From NCBI RefSeq assembly GCF_002803065.1, contig NZ_NNBL01000002.1, positions 558,001-622,000 of the forward strand: a DNA stretch of 64,000 nucleotides, read 5' to 3'. The stretch's first letter is position 1, and each line of letters starts with the position of its first letter. The stretch is from Streptomyces sp. CB01635 (GTDB taxonomy: Bacteria; Actinomycetota; Actinomycetes; Streptomycetales; Streptomycetaceae). Shown here piece after piece: positions 1 through 9,276 of this stretch. The translations under genes were made by a program, and so were the position numbers. The notes beneath the pieces were generated by a model. The model was not told where the DNA came from and searched no databases. It was given only the letters and a program-made list of their open reading frames with translations.

Positions 1-1145
1 TCGCCACGCAGAACCCCGTCCTGCGCGAGCGGTTCTCCGGCAAGGCCGAATTCGTCGTGAACTTCTTCGAGTTCATCGCCGAAGAGGTCCGCGAGATCCT
101 CGCCGAGCTCGGCTTCCGCACCATCGAGGAGGCCGTCGGCCACGCCGAACTCCTCGACACCGAGCGGGCCGTGGACCACTGGAAGGCCCAGGGCCTCGAC
201 CTCGAGCCCCTCTTCTACGTCCCCGAGCTGCCCGAGGGCGCCGTGCGCCACCAGGTGATCACTCAGGACCACGGCCTGGAGAAGGCCCTGGACAACGAGC
301 TGATCAAGCTGGCCGCCGACGCGCTCGACGCGAACGCGCAGGCCGACGCCCAGCCGGTCCGCGCCCAGGTCGCGATCCGCAACATCAACCGCACGGTCGG
401 CACCATGCTCGGCCACGAGGTGACGAAGAAGTTCGGTGGCGCGGGCCTGCCCGACGACACCATCGACATCACCTTCACCGGCTCCGCGGGCCAGTCGTTC
501 GGCGCGTTCGTGCCGCGCGGTGTGACCCTGCGCCTGGAGGGCGACGCCAACGACTACGTCGGCAAGGGCCTGTCCGGCGGCCGCATCGTGGTCCGCCCGG
601 ACCGCGGCGCCGACCACCTCGCCGAGTACTCCACGATCGCGGGCAACACGATCGCGTACGGCGCGACGGGCGGCGAGCTGTTCCTGCGCGGCCGCACCGG
701 CGAGCGCTTCTGCGTCCGCAACTCGGGTGCGACGGTCGTCTCGGAAGGCGTGGGCGACCACGGCTGCGAGTACATGACCGGTGGCCACGCGGTCGTCCTC
801 GGCGAGACCGGACGCAACTTCGCGGCCGGCATGTCGGGCGGTGTCGCGTACGTCGTCGACCTGGACCTCAATAACGTAAACGGCTTGTCCCAGACGGCAG
901 TTGAGGCCCTGGACGACACCGACAAGCAGTGGCTGCACGACGTCGTGCGCCGCCACGCGGAGGAGACCGGCTCGACGGTCGCCGAGAAGCTCCTCGCGGA
1001 GTGGCCGGCGGCGGTGGACCGCTTCAGCAAGATCATCCCCAGCACGTACAAGGCAGTGCTCGCCGCCAAGGACGCCGCCGAGCGAGCCGGACTCTCCGAG
1101 TCCGAGACCACCGAGAAGATGATGGAGGCGGCGACCAATGGCTGA
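1..1145 (+). CDS. gltB: Glutamate synthase (NADPH) large subunit, C-terminal part
   Basis: The open frame runs in from the left edge, so only about the last 380 residues are present. They carry the end of the FMN/glutamate synthase domain and the Gly-rich beta-helix of the GXGXG type ([37 protein letters not shown]) that closes the GltB alpha subunit. GltB transfers the glutamine amide nitrogen to 2-oxoglutarate in cytosolic ammonium assimilation. The stop codon overlaps the gltD start by 8 bp, showing translational coupling to the small subunit. Identity is firm; only the 5' end is missing. Confidence 0.95.
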   Translation, partial: ATQNPVLRERFSGKAEFVVNFFEFIAEEVREILAELGFRTIEEAVGHAELLDTERAVDHWKAQGLDLEPLFYVPELPEGAVRHQVITQDHGLEKALDNELIKLAADALDANAQADAQPVRAQVAIRNINRTVGTMLGHEVTKKFGGAGLPDDTIDITFTGSAGQSFGAFVPRGVTLRLEGDANDYVGKGLSGGRIVVRPDRGADHLAEYSTIAGNTIAYGATGGELFLRGRTGERFCVRNSGATVVSEGVGDHGCEYMTGGHAVVLGETGRNFAAGMSGGVAYVVDLDLNNVNGLSQTAVEALDDTDKQWLHDVVRRHAEETGSTVAEKLLAEWPAAVDRFSKIIPSTYKAVLAAKDAAERAGLSESETTEKMMEAATNG

Positions 1146-2598
1146 TCCCAAGGGCTTTCTCAACCATGGCCGCGAGGTCGCCAAGACCCGTCCGGTCGGC
1201 GAGCGCGTGCGGGACTGGAACGAGGTCTACGTTCCCGGCTCCCTGCTCCCCATCATCAGCAAGCAGGCCGGCCGCTGCATGGACTGCGGCATCCCGTTCT
1301 GCCACAACGGCTGCCCGCTCGGGAACCTGATTCCCGAGTGGAACGACTACGCGTACCGCGAGGACTGGTCGGCGGCGCAGGAGCGGCTGCACGCCACCAA
1401 CAACTTCCCGGAGTTCACCGGCCGCCTCTGCCCGGCGCCCTGTGAGTCGGCGTGCGTGCTCGGCATCAACCAGCCGGCCGTCACCATCAAGAACGTCGAG
1501 GTCTCGATCATCGACCAGGCGTGGGACCGCGGCGATGTCGCGCCCCAGGCCCCGGAGCGCCTCTCCGGCAAGACCGTCGCCGTCATCGGCTCGGGCCCGG
1601 CGGGCCTCGCCGCCGCCCAGCAGCTGACGCGGGCCGGCCACACGGTCGCCGTCTACGAGCGCGCCGACCGCATCGGCGGCCTGCTCCGCTACGGCATCCC
1701 CGAGTTCAAGATGGAGAAGCGCCACATCAACCGCCGCATCGAGCAGATGCGCGCGGAGGGCACCAAGTTCCGTACGGGCGTGGAGATCGGCCGCGACATC
1801 GACGCCGCGAAGCTGCGCAAGCGCTACGACGCCGTGGTCATCGCCGCCGGTGCCACGACCGCCCGCGACCTGCCGGTCCCGGGACGTGAACTCAAGGGCG
1901 TCTACCAGGCGATGGAGTACCTGCCCCTGGCCAACAAGGTCCAGGAGGGCGACTACGTCACCACGCCCGTCTCCGCCGAGGGCAAGCACGTCGTCGTCAT
2001 CGGCGGCGGCGACACCGGCGCGGACTGCGTGGGCACCGCCCACCGCCAGGGCGCGGCCTCGGTCACGCAGCTGGAGATCATGCCGCGTCCCGGCGAGGAC
2101 CGGAACGCGGGCCAGCCCTGGCCGACGTTCCCCATGCTCTACAAGGTGACGTCCGCGCACGAGGAGGGCGGCGAGCGGGTCTACTCAGTCTCGACCACCC
2201 ACTTCGAGGGCGACGAGGACGGCAACGTCCAGTTCCTGCACCTCGCCGAGGTGGAGTTCATCGACGGCAAGCTGACGCCGAAGCCGGGCACGGAGCGAAA
2301 GATCCCCGCCCAGCTCGTCACGCTCGCCATGGGCTTCACGGGCACGGACCAGGACAACGGACTCGTCTCCCAGTTCGCCCTGGACCTCGACGCGCGCGGC
2401 AACGTGGCGCGCGACGACGAGTTCCAGACCAACGTCCCCGGCGTCTTCGTCGCCGGTGACGCCGGCCGCGGCCAGTCGCTCATCGTGTGGGCCATCGCGG
2501 AGGGCCGCTCGGCCGCCCGCGGGGTCGACCGCTTCCTGACCGGTGTCAGCGAACTGCCGGCCCCGATCCGCCCGACGGACCGCTCCCTGACGGTCTGA
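1138..2598 (+). CDS. gltD: Glutamate synthase small subunit
   Basis: This 486-residue protein is the normal length for the beta subunit of NADPH-GOGAT. It feeds electrons from NADPH through FAD and iron-sulfur centres to GltB. Visible features in order are an N-terminal cysteine cluster ([16 protein letters not shown] and [12 protein letters not shown]) for [4Fe-4S] centres, a first dinucleotide fold ([15 protein letters not shown]) for FAD, the [13 protein letters not shown] segment, a second fold ([13 protein letters not shown]) for NADPH, and the C-terminal [18 protein letters not shown] flavin motif. It overlaps gltB and forms a two-gene operon with it. Confidence 0.97.
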   Translation: MADPKGFLNHGREVAKTRPVGERVRDWNEVYVPGSLLPIISKQAGRCMDCGIPFCHNGCPLGNLIPEWNDYAYREDWSAAQERLHATNNFPEFTGRLCPAPCESACVLGINQPAVTIKNVEVSIIDQAWDRGDVAPQAPERLSGKTVAVIGSGPAGLAAAQQLTRAGHTVAVYERADRIGGLLRYGIPEFKMEKRHINRRIEQMRAEGTKFRTGVEIGRDIDAAKLRKRYDAVVIAAGATTARDLPVPGRELKGVYQAMEYLPLANKVQEGDYVTTPVSAEGKHVVVIGGGDTGADCVGTAHRQGAASVTQLEIMPRPGEDRNAGQPWPTFPMLYKVTSAHEEGGERVYSVSTTHFEGDEDGNVQFLHLAEVEFIDGKLTPKPGTERKIPAQLVTLAMGFTGTDQDNGLVSQFALDLDARGNVARDDEFQTNVPGVFVAGDAGRGQSLIVWAIAEGRSAARGVDRFLTGVSELPAPIRPTDRSLTV

Positions 2599-2804
2599 CC
2601 GACGTGACGGCGGCCTGACGGCGGCTCCTCAATAGACGTCCCGTACAACGGCGTACGGAACTGAGCGCGACGCTCGCCCCACTGTCCCCGACCGGACGAC
2701 TGGGCGGGCGTCGCGGTGCGTCTGCCGCCAATCCGCCAGGTCGCGCACGGACAGAGGGACGTCGTCCCTTCCCGGCTGGGCGTGCGTACGAATCGGAGAC
2801 CCGC

Positions 2805-3012
2805 TCAACCGCGATTCCCGTAGCGGTAGTTGTAGTACTCCTTGCCGCCGACCAGGACCGAGGTGACACACCGCGGCAGGCCGTCGGCGTCGCGCTCGAC
2901 CTCCTGCGGGGTCTGCCGGGTGAAGCCGAGGGACACCCCGGGGATCACCGGGTACTCGGGCTGCGACGTGTCGACCGTCCAGCCCCGCTCTGCGGCGCGC
3001 GTGGCAGTGTGG
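2805..3012 (-). pseudogene. C-terminal remnant of an unidentified protein
   Basis: One reverse frame reads about 63 well-formed residues, ending in CVTSVLVGGKEYYNYRYGNRG and a TGA at 2805-2807. The composition (aromatic-rich end, balanced charge) is protein-like rather than the Arg/Pro/Ala-rich pattern of a shadow frame. No ATG or GTG start lies in frame before the chitosanase stop, so the 5' part seems lost. I do not recognise the family. The rest of the gltD-chitosanase gap (2599-2804) shows nothing I can support. Confidence 0.4.
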
Positions 3013-3045
3013 GGAGGGGGGTTGAGGGTGGGACACGGGCGGGAG

Positions 3046-3951
3046 CTACGGCACCCGGTACGTCTCCCCGTACACCTTCCACACCAGCGGTGTCTTCAGG
3101 GTCAGGTTGCCGTCGTAGAGGAACTGCCGCTGGGCCGTGTCGATGCGGGTCGTGTCGCGGTCCGGCTTCTTCGCCTTCATCGCCGTGCGGCGCACGTCGA
3201 GGAAGATGTCGAGGTACGCCTTCTCCTTGCCGCCCTGCGCCGGGGTGTCCGCCTCCCGCATGGCCTTCTCGCGCAGGCCGTAGAAGCCGCTCGGGCCGGT
3301 GCCGGGGCCGTGCAGGACCATCGCGTCGTAGTAGATGAACTGGCCGAGCGTGCCCAGGCCGTCGAGCTTGGCGAGGCGGACGGCCGGGTCGAAGTAGACG
3401 CGGTCGCGCTCGGAGTTCTGGGCGGCGCGGAAGGCGGGGTCGGACGCCTCCTTCTTCCACGCCGCGGTGAAGCCGGGGTCGAGGCCTTCGTGGGAGTCCG
3501 TGCCGTCGACCTTGCGCAGGGCGGGCAGATAGCGGGCGAGGTCGTTGCCCGGGTGGGCCTTCGTGTACCGCTCGACGAGGGTCAGCAGGTCGTGCGTGCC
3601 GGTGCAGAAGCCGATGATCCCGGCGGTGTAGCCCTGCCCGTCCCCGATGTCCTCGATGTAGCCGTACTGGCCGCGCCAGTCGAGCGTCGAGTTCTCCGCG
3701 CTGGCCACGATCTGCTGGGCGAGCTCCTTCTTCGCGGGCGCGGAGAGGCCCGGCGGCAGATCGGCGATGGCGTCGTCGTCGGCCTTCTTCTCCGCGGCGG
3801 CCTTGGCCGCCTCGGCGTCCCCGCCGGAGCGCTGCGACGCGGACGTGCCGTGCGAGCCGCCCTTGCCGTCGTCGTGTCCGGGCGTGAAGAGGAACACCGC
3901 GACCGTGGCGACCGGAGCCACGGCCAGGAGTATGCAGCCGGCGCGTTTCAT
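3046..3951 (-). CDS. csn: Secreted or anchored GH46 chitosanase
   Basis: The protein matches the family 46 chitosanase fold, close to Streptomyces sp. N174 CsnA as I remember it. SAENSTLDW holds the catalytic Glu and YIEDIGDGQGYTAGIIGF holds the catalytic Asp. ERDRVYFDPAV, QFIYYDAMVLHGPG and the C-terminal WKVYGETY are also family blocks. It cleaves beta-1,4-glucosamine linkages outside the cell. I chose the start giving MKRAGCILLAVAP; another ATG lies nine codons upstream. The N-terminus has a positive charge and a hydrophobic stretch, followed by a roughly 50-residue Ser/Ala/Lys-rich linker not found in the N174 enzyme, so it may stay membrane-anchored. Confidence 0.92.
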   Translation of the reverse strand: MKRAGCILLAVAPVATVAVFLFTPGHDDGKGGSHGTSASQRSGGDAEAAKAAAEKKADDDAIADLPPGLSAPAKKELAQQIVASAENSTLDWRGQYGYIEDIGDGQGYTAGIIGFCTGTHDLLTLVERYTKAHPGNDLARYLPALRKVDGTDSHEGLDPGFTAAWKKEASDPAFRAAQNSERDRVYFDPAVRLAKLDGLGTLGQFIYYDAMVLHGPGTGPSGFYGLREKAMREADTPAQGGKEKAYLDIFLDVRRTAMKAKKPDRDTTRIDTAQRQFLYDGNLTLKTPLVWKVYGETYRVP

Positions 3952-4046
3952 GCGGCTCAGATTACGTGGCGCACACATCCGCCCCGGCGCTCACCGGTAT
4001 TGACTAAAAGTCAATTCGGCCCCAGTCTCGGGACGACGTACGGGCC

Positions 4047-4268
4047 GTGGTGGCGACGGGGCTGTGGGCGGAGTTCCTGCCGGACGAGTCCCGCCGGGAG
4101 GTCGCCGCGGCGCCCGGCGCGCTGCCCGCGCCGGAACTCGACGCGCTGGCCCGCGAGGTGGACAAACAGGACCTGTGGGACCTGGTCCTGCCCCTGGTGG
4201 AACTGATGGACGACGCCGGCAAGGAACGGATCCTCGAACTGCCGGCGCTCCGGGAGCAGGCGCAGTGA
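4047..4268 (+). CDS. Small hypothetical protein, possibly a gene remnant
   Basis: The frame gives 73 residues from GTG, and is open upstream only to a TAA at 4005. It ends in acidic, leucine-rich sequence (WDLVLPLVELMDDAGKERILELPALREQAQ) that looks helical and real. It sits between the divergent chitosanase and the convergent rhomboid gene. I do not recognise a family. The lack of a clear ribosome site and a beginning that looks mid-domain suggest the C-terminal end of a decayed larger gene, but a genuine small protein is possible. Confidence 0.4.
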   Translation: MVATGLWAEFLPDESRREVAAAPGALPAPELDALAREVDKQDLWDLVLPLVELMDDAGKERILELPALREQAQ

Positions 4269-4286
4269 CCACCCGTCCCCGTCCCT

Positions 4287-5201
4287 CTACGGCTGCTTGA
4301 GGAGCGTCAGCGCCACAAGGAGTACGAGCAGCGCCGCGCACGCCGAGCCCTGCACCAGGGTGCGGCGGGCGCGGGGCGCGTAGGCGAGGGCGATGGTGGC
4401 CGCGCCGCCCGTGAGCAGGCCGCCCAAGTGGCCCTGCCAGGAGGCGAATCCGGCCGAGATCAGCATCCACAGCAGGAAGTAGGCCATGAACCGGTTGACG
4501 CCGCTCATGTCCGCGCCCAGACGCCGCGCCATCACGTAGTACGCGGCGCCGAGCCCGAAGATCGCGCCCGACGCACCGACCGTGAGGGTGCCCGGGGCGA
4601 TCAGGTAGACGAGCACGGAGCTGCCGAACGCGGACAGGAAATAGACGGCGAGATAGCGGACGCGGCCCAGCTGCGTCTCCACGACACGGCCGAGGTTCCA
4701 CAGCGAGTACATGTTGAACAGGATGTGCAGGATCCCGAAGACGCCCTCGGTGGCCGGCATGTGGAGGAACGCGCCGGTGATCATCCGGTACCACTCGCCC
4801 GCGACCACCCCCTCCGCGTGGAAGTCGGCCGGGAACCCGTCCTGGTACACGTAATGCCCGCCGTCAGGGCCGACGAGCCCCGCGCCCAGCATCCCGAACC
4901 GGTCCACGACGGCCGGGCGCACCAGCTCGGCGAGGTAGGCCACGATGTTCAGGCCCATCAGGACGTACGTGACGAGCGGGACGGCCGAGACCCGTCCGCC
5001 GAAGACCGTGCGAGCCTGGCGGACCGAGCGGACGCCCTCCTTCACACAGTCGGGGCAGTGGTGCCCGACGGCCGCCGACCGCATGCAGTCGGGGCAGATG
5101 GGCCGCTCGCAGCGGGTGCAGCTGACGTAGGTCTCCACCTTGGGATGGCGGTAGCAGGTGGTGACCGCGGGGGTCGTGGCGGGCTGGGACTCGGCTTCCA
5201 C
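4287..5201 (-). CDS. Rhomboid intramembrane serine protease with N-terminal Cys/His zinc-binding region
   Basis: Residues 16-52 carry paired Cys/His ligands (C16, H19, C28, C31, C36, C39, H47/H48, C49, C52) resembling a B-box-like zinc-binding region. The membrane part follows, with hydrophobic segments from about residue 72. The rhomboid catalytic Ser lies in VGASGAIFG (S211) and the His in WQGHLGG (H258). Rhomboids cleave transmembrane substrates in the bilayer. The 304-residue length and the Cys-rich head are usual for actinobacterial rhomboids. It is a single gene, convergent with the small frame before it. The substrate cannot be told from sequence. Confidence 0.9.
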   Translation of the reverse strand: MEAESQPATTPAVTTCYRHPKVETYVSCTRCERPICPDCMRSAAVGHHCPDCVKEGVRSVRQARTVFGGRVSAVPLVTYVLMGLNIVAYLAELVRPAVVDRFGMLGAGLVGPDGGHYVYQDGFPADFHAEGVVAGEWYRMITGAFLHMPATEGVFGILHILFNMYSLWNLGRVVETQLGRVRYLAVYFLSAFGSSVLVYLIAPGTLTVGASGAIFGLGAAYYVMARRLGADMSGVNRFMAYFLLWMLISAGFASWQGHLGGLLTGGAATIALAYAPRARRTLVQGSACAALLVLLVALTLLKQP

Positions 5202-5274
5202 GGCCGGCTCCTCTGTGGCTCGGGGAGGGGGACAGAGCCGGTGGGGACGGCGGCGAACAAAATAGCGAACGCCG

Positions 5275-6225
5275 TCAGGCCGCGGTGCCCGGGGTGCGGG
5301 TCAGCCAGGCGGCGGCGCGGGCGAGCGCCGCGTCCGCCTCGGGCAGGAACCCGGCCGCGCCCAGGAACCCGTGGAACATTCCCGGATACAGCGCCACCTC
5401 CGCCCGCACTCCCGCCCGCGCGAGCCGCCGCGCGTACGCGAGCCCCTCGTCACGCAGCGGGTCGCAGTCCGCGAGGAGCACGAGGGCGGGCGGCAGACCG
5501 TCGAGGTCGGGCGCGAGCCCGGGGGACGCGGCGACGGGATCGCCACCGGCGCCGAGGTACTGCTCCCAGTACCAGCGCATATGAGCCGTCGTGTGGAAGA
5601 ACCCCCGCTCGAACGCCACCGGGGACTCGCCGCCGAGCCGGTGGTCGAGCACCGGGTACAGCAGCAACTGGCCCGCGACCTTTGGACCCTCGGGGTCGCT
5701 CAGCGCCCGCAGGGCCACGGCCGCGGCCAGGTTCCCGCCGCTGGAGTCCCCGGCGACGAACAGCCGGTCCGGGTCGCACCCCAGCTCCCGCGCGTGCGCG
5801 GCGGCCCACCGCGCGACGGCGTACGCGTCGTGGGAGGCGGCGGGGAACGGGTGCTCGGGCGCGCGTCGATAGTCGACGGAAACCACCAACGCGCCCGTCC
5901 GGACGGCGAGTTGACGGCAGAGCCCGTCGTGCGTGTCGAGGTCGCAGAGCACCCATCCGCCGCCGTGCAGGAACACCACGAGCGGGCGCGGGCCGTCGGC
6001 CTCGGGCTCGTAGATCCGTACGGGCACGGGCGCGTCGAGGTCCTGCGCCGGCACAAGGCGCTCGGTGACCGATCGCATCGGCACGGACGGCTTCCCGAGC
6101 CCCGCCCGCGCGGCGGCCCGCAGGGCGTCCGCGTCCAGGGGGCCATCGGCCGGGTCGGGGAACGCGGCCGACATGGCGTCGCACAGAGTGCGCGCCGGCG
6201 GGGTGAGGGGATCGTGCGTCGTCAT
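5275..6225 (-). CDS. Alpha/beta hydrolase of the hormone-sensitive lipase type
   Basis: At 316 residues it has the HSL oxyanion motif HGGGW (87-91), a nucleophile elbow GDSSGGN with Ser161, an acidic residue in LADCDPL, and a C-terminal catalytic His in GMFHGFL. Such enzymes hydrolyse short esters and lactone-like substrates in the cytoplasm. Its ATG overlaps the stop of the upstream SDR (ATGA), and that gene overlaps the luciferase-like monooxygenase, so the three form one operon. I infer that it hydrolyses an ester made by this operon; the substrate is unknown. Confidence 0.85.
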   Translation of the reverse strand: MTTHDPLTPPARTLCDAMSAAFPDPADGPLDADALRAAARAGLGKPSVPMRSVTERLVPAQDLDAPVPVRIYEPEADGPRPLVVFLHGGGWVLCDLDTHDGLCRQLAVRTGALVVSVDYRRAPEHPFPAASHDAYAVARWAAAHARELGCDPDRLFVAGDSSGGNLAAAVALRALSDPEGPKVAGQLLLYPVLDHRLGGESPVAFERGFFHTTAHMRWYWEQYLGAGGDPVAASPGLAPDLDGLPPALVLLADCDPLRDEGLAYARRLARAGVRAEVALYPGMFHGFLGAAGFLPEADAALARAAAWLTRTPGTAA

Positions 6226-6950
6226 CCGGCCGTCGATCCCCCGTCCACCGTGAACTCCGTGCCGGTGATGTACGAGGAGGCGTCCGACGCCAGGAACAGG
6301 ACCAGCTCACCGACCTCCTCGGGGCGGCCCATCCGGCCCAGCGGCAGATGCGACCAGTCCTTGCCCGAGACCCCGGCGATCATCGGGGTGTCGATGGCGC
6401 CCGGGTGCACCGAGTTGACGCGGATCCCGTACCCCGCCAGGTCGAGCGCCGATGACCGGGTCAGGCCGCGCAGGCCGAACTTCGTGGAGCCGTAAGCCGC
6501 GTGCCCGGGTATGCCGATGAGACCCGCGGTCGACGAGACGTTGACGACCGATCCGCCGCCCGCCTCCTTCATCGCGGGCACCACGGCCTGGATGCCGAGG
6601 AACGGGCCGAGGAGATTGACCCGGATCAGCTGCTCGAAGTTCTCCAGCGTCTCCCGCTCCACCGGCGCGGTGCGCCACAGCGCCGCGTTGTTGACCAGTG
6701 CGTCGATCCGCCCGAAGGCGCCGAGCGTGGCATCGACGACCTCGCCCCAGCTGTCCGGGTCCGACACGTCGTGCCGCACGAACAGCCCTTGCCCGCCGAG
6801 CGACTCGGCGACCTCGGCGCCCTCTTCCTCCCGCACGTCCGTGACCACGACCCGCGCGCCGGCCGCCGCGGCGAGAGCGGCCTCCGCCGCGCCCTGCCCG
6901 CGCCCCGCGCCCGTGATGACGACGACCTTGCCGTCCAGTGAGACCGTCAC
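6222..6950 (-). CDS. Short-chain dehydrogenase/reductase
   Basis: A classical 242-residue SDR with the cofactor motif TGAGRGQG, NNAAL, a catalytic Ser followed by YGSTK (Tyr-X3-Lys) and the end DGGSTAG. It should oxidise or reduce an alcohol/ketone with NAD(P). I chose the GTG at 6950 because it overlaps the TGA of the upstream gene (GTGA) and starts directly before the cofactor strand; a longer in-frame reading only runs back into the monooxygenase gene. It is the middle gene of the monooxygenase-SDR-hydrolase operon. The substrate is unknown, plausibly a steroid-derived alcohol given the neighbours. Confidence 0.87.
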   Translation of the reverse strand: MTVSLDGKVVVITGAGRGQGAAEAALAAAAGARVVVTDVREEEGAEVAESLGGQGLFVRHDVSDPDSWGEVVDATLGAFGRIDALVNNAALWRTAPVERETLENFEQLIRVNLLGPFLGIQAVVPAMKEAGGGSVVNVSSTAGLIGIPGHAAYGSTKFGLRGLTRSSALDLAGYGIRVNSVHPGAIDTPMIAGVSGKDWSHLPLGRMGRPEEVGELVLFLASDASSYITGTEFTVDGGSTAG

Positions 6951-8080
6951 TTCGCCTCCAGCGTCCGGAAGTGCGGGATGACCTTCTCGCCCCACTGGCG
7001 GATGGTCTCCATGCACGCCTCCTGCGGGACCGTGCCCATCTGGATCAGGCACATCACCTCGTCCACGCCGATCTCCCGCAGCTGCTCGACGTAACTGATC
7101 GCGGTGTCCGCCGAGCCGTAGGCGTGTTCGGCGTTGTAGGTGCCGGTGTCGACCGGGCGGGCCGGGATGTTCGCCTCGTGGAGCTTGGCGACGAGCTCCT
7201 CGCGGTCCCTGGCCATCGCGGCCACGTGGGTCGCCGCGTCATCGGACTCCGCGTAGGAGGTGGGCGCGGGGGCGTTCCCGTACCAGTGCGCGATCGACTC
7301 GGCGAAGAAGCGCTGGCCACGCGTGCCGAGGCGCAGGGCGAGGTCCGCGTCGTCGAGGACGACCGTCGGACAGAGCGCCGAGAGATGGTCGTTGACCTCG
7401 GTCGACACGAAGCGCTCGCCGGTGCGGGTCGCGATGGCCTCGTCGTAGACCTTGCGCATCGTGCGGACGTCGTCGGCGCCGGCGAAGCCCATCACCAGGG
7501 CCCCGATGCCGAGTTCGGCCGCGAGCTTGAGCGTGTCGTGCTTGGAGCAGGCCATGAAGAGCGGCGGGTGCGGGGTCTGCACCGGGCGGGGGAGGATCGC
7601 GCCGGGCCCGATGTCGATCGAGCCGTGCCACTCGAACTGCTCCTCGCGCCACGCCGAGGAGAAGATCCGCAGGGCCTCCTCCATCTGCGGATACGTGTCC
7701 TCGGGGCGGACCCCGTACATCCGCATCTCCTGCTTGGTCGCGCCACGCCCGGCGCCGATGTCGACGCGGCCGCCGGTGAGCGAGTCGAGCATCGCGGCGC
7801 GCTCGGCGACGCGGACGGGGTGCTGGTAGCCGAAGGGCATCGTGACGACGCCGTGCCCGATGCGGATCCGGGACGTCCTGGCCGCGACCCAGGTCAGGAA
7901 GATCTCGGACGCGCTCATGTGCGCGTACTGGGTGAGGGAGTGGTGCTCGACCGCCCAGATGCGGTCGAAGCCCATCTCCTCGGCGAAGACGGCCTGGTCG
8001 ACGCAGTCCCTGAGGACCTGGCGCTCGTTCTCTGGCGTCGGGTCGGCGAGCTGGGCCTCGAAGATCATGGAGAACTTCAC
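6947..8080 (-). CDS. Luciferase-like flavin-dependent monooxygenase (LLM class)
   Basis: The 377-residue protein begins KFSMIFEAQL and shows the bacterial luciferase TIM-barrel pattern: AEEMGFDRIWAVEHH, RIRIGHGVVTMPFGYQHPVRVAERAAMLDSLTGGRVDIGAGRG, and a conserved C-terminal half. Family members use reduced FMN or F420; the neighbouring flavin reductase favours FMNH2 here. The start is the GTG at 8080, which has a GGGAGG ribosome site just upstream. It is the first gene of the operon with the SDR and hydrolase, divergent from padR. Monooxygenase plus esterase suggests oxygen insertion next to a ketone followed by ester cleavage; this is inference. Confidence 0.85.
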   Translation of the reverse strand: MKFSMIFEAQLADPTPENERQVLRDCVDQAVFAEEMGFDRIWAVEHHSLTQYAHMSASEIFLTWVAARTSRIRIGHGVVTMPFGYQHPVRVAERAAMLDSLTGGRVDIGAGRGATKQEMRMYGVRPEDTYPQMEEALRIFSSAWREEQFEWHGSIDIGPGAILPRPVQTPHPPLFMACSKHDTLKLAAELGIGALVMGFAGADDVRTMRKVYDEAIATRTGERFVSTEVNDHLSALCPTVVLDDADLALRLGTRGQRFFAESIAHWYGNAPAPTSYAESDDAATHVAAMARDREELVAKLHEANIPARPVDTGTYNAEHAYGSADTAISYVEQLREIGVDEVMCLIQMGTVPQEACMETIRQWGEKVIPHFRTLEAK

Positions 8081-8110
8081 GGGGATCCTCCCGGGTGATG
8101 TGTTTCTAAT

Positions 8111-8133
8111 AGGAATACTTCTAGCAGGCATAC
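8111..8133. promoter_or_regulatory. Candidate PadR operator between LLM operon and padR
   Basis: Two direct copies of AGGNATAC (AGGAATAC at 8111, AGGCATAC at 8126) lie 15 bp apart in the 88-bp divergent intergenic region. The same core occurs as a palindrome at 9277-9290, so the two sites probably bind the same regulator, most simply the PadR protein encoded alongside. Confidence 0.45.
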
Positions 8134-8168
8134 GTAGGGCGAGGGAAGGGGCTACGTAGACTGCGTGC

Positions 8169-8774
8169 GTGGTGAAGAAGAAGGCGGTAGACGACACGGC
8201 GGGCGCGGAGCGCCCCGCACTCCCGGCGACCAGCTGGGCGGTGCTCGGACTGCTCTCCTTCGGTGAGGAGCTGTCCGGCTACGACCTGAAGAAGTGGTCG
8301 GACTGGTCGCTGCGCTTCTTCTACTGGAGCCCGTCGTTCAGTCAGATCTACAGCGAGCTCAAGCGCCTGGAGAAGGCCGGTTACGCGACCTCGCGGATGG
8401 TCGCGCAGGAGACCGGTACGCGCGACAAGCGGGTCTACCGGATCACCGACGAGGGCATGGAGGCGGTGCGGACCTGGGCGCGCGAGGCGCCCGTGGACCC
8501 GCCCGTCCTCAAGCACGGGCCCATGCTGCGGCTCTGGCTCGGGCATCTGCTCGAAGCCGAGCAGATGCGTGAAGTGCTCGCGCGGCACCGGGAGTTCGCC
8601 GAGACGATGCGGCTGCGCGCGGAGGAGGACGTGGAGGGCGCGAAGGCCAGCGAAGCCTGGAGCTACCCCGCGCTCACCCTCAAGTGGGCCGAGCGGTACT
8701 ACGCGTCCGAACGTGACCTCGCCGACGCCATGCTCGCGGACATCGAGGAGCTGGAGCGCGGCAAGCGCCCGTAG
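8169..8774 (+). CDS. PadR-family transcriptional regulator
   Basis: The 201-residue protein has an N-terminal winged helix typical of PadR (TSWAVLGLLSFGEELSGYDLKKWSDWSLRFFYWSPSFSQIYSELKRLEKAGY, then RVYRITDEG in the wing) and a C-terminal helical dimerisation domain with Arg/Glu heptads. It starts at GTG, divergent from the monooxygenase operon, and its 3' end overlaps the convergent flavin reductase gene by 76 bp. PadR proteins are usually ligand-released repressors. The AGGNATA repeats beside it and upstream of the flavin reductase suggest that it controls both. Confidence 0.88.
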   Translation: MVKKKAVDDTAGAERPALPATSWAVLGLLSFGEELSGYDLKKWSDWSLRFFYWSPSFSQIYSELKRLEKAGYATSRMVAQETGTRDKRVYRITDEGMEAVRTWAREAPVDPPVLKHGPMLRLWLGHLLEAEQMREVLARHREFAETMRLRAEEDVEGAKASEAWSYPALTLKWAERYYASERDLADAMLADIEELERGKRP

Positions 8775-9250
8775 GCGCGCCGGAAGTAGAGCAGTGGCCC
8801 CGCGTCGCGGTGCGCGGTCAGTGAGGTGACCCGGCCGAGCGCGATGGCGTGGTCGCCGCCGTCGAGCACATCGGCGAGCTCGCACTCGATCGTGGCGAGC
8901 GCCCCGTCGAGCAGGGGCGCGCCGTTGCCGCCCGGCCGCCATGGCGTGCCCGCGAACTTGTCGCCGCCGGTCACCGCGAAGCGCCGGCACAGCTCGCGCT
9001 GGTCCTCGGCGAGGACGTTGACCGCGAACCGGCCCGCCGCCCTGATCCGCGGCCAGGTCGTCGAGGTGTGTGCCGGGCAGAAGCAGACCAGGGGCGGGTC
9101 GAGCGAGACCGACGAGAACGACTGCACGGCCATGCCCGCGGGGCGGCCGTCGCCGTCGAGCGCGGTGATGACCGCGACGCCCGTACAGAAACCGGCGAGG
9201 GCGGACTTCAGGTCCTCGGCCGAGGTGGCGTGGTGGGTGGGGATCGGCAT
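8699..9250 (-). CDS. Flavin reductase, HsaB-like paralogue
   Basis: This 183-residue flavin reductase shares block after block with the HsaB encoded at 38836: GVAVITALD, QSFSSVSLDPPLV, STTWPRIRAAGRFAVNVLAEDQ, ALATIECELADV and PLLYFRRAYG. It should reduce FMN/FAD with NAD(P)H for a partner monooxygenase. The ATG at 9250 follows TTGGAGG. The 3' end runs through the end of the convergent padR gene. Its likely partner is the luciferase-like enzyme, since HsaA has its own HsaB. The last about 16 residues (Ser/Ala/Arg) come from the overlap and look non-functional. Confidence 0.85.
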   Translation of the reverse strand: MPIPTHHATSAEDLKSALAGFCTGVAVITALDGDGRPAGMAVQSFSSVSLDPPLVCFCPAHTSTTWPRIRAAGRFAVNVLAEDQRELCRRFAVTGGDKFAGTPWRPGGNGAPLLDGALATIECELADVLDGGDHAIALGRVTSLTAHRDAGPLLYFRRAYGRLPRSSSSMSASMASARSRSDA

Positions 9251-9276
9251 GTGAGGCCTCCAAGGAATGTGCCTAC

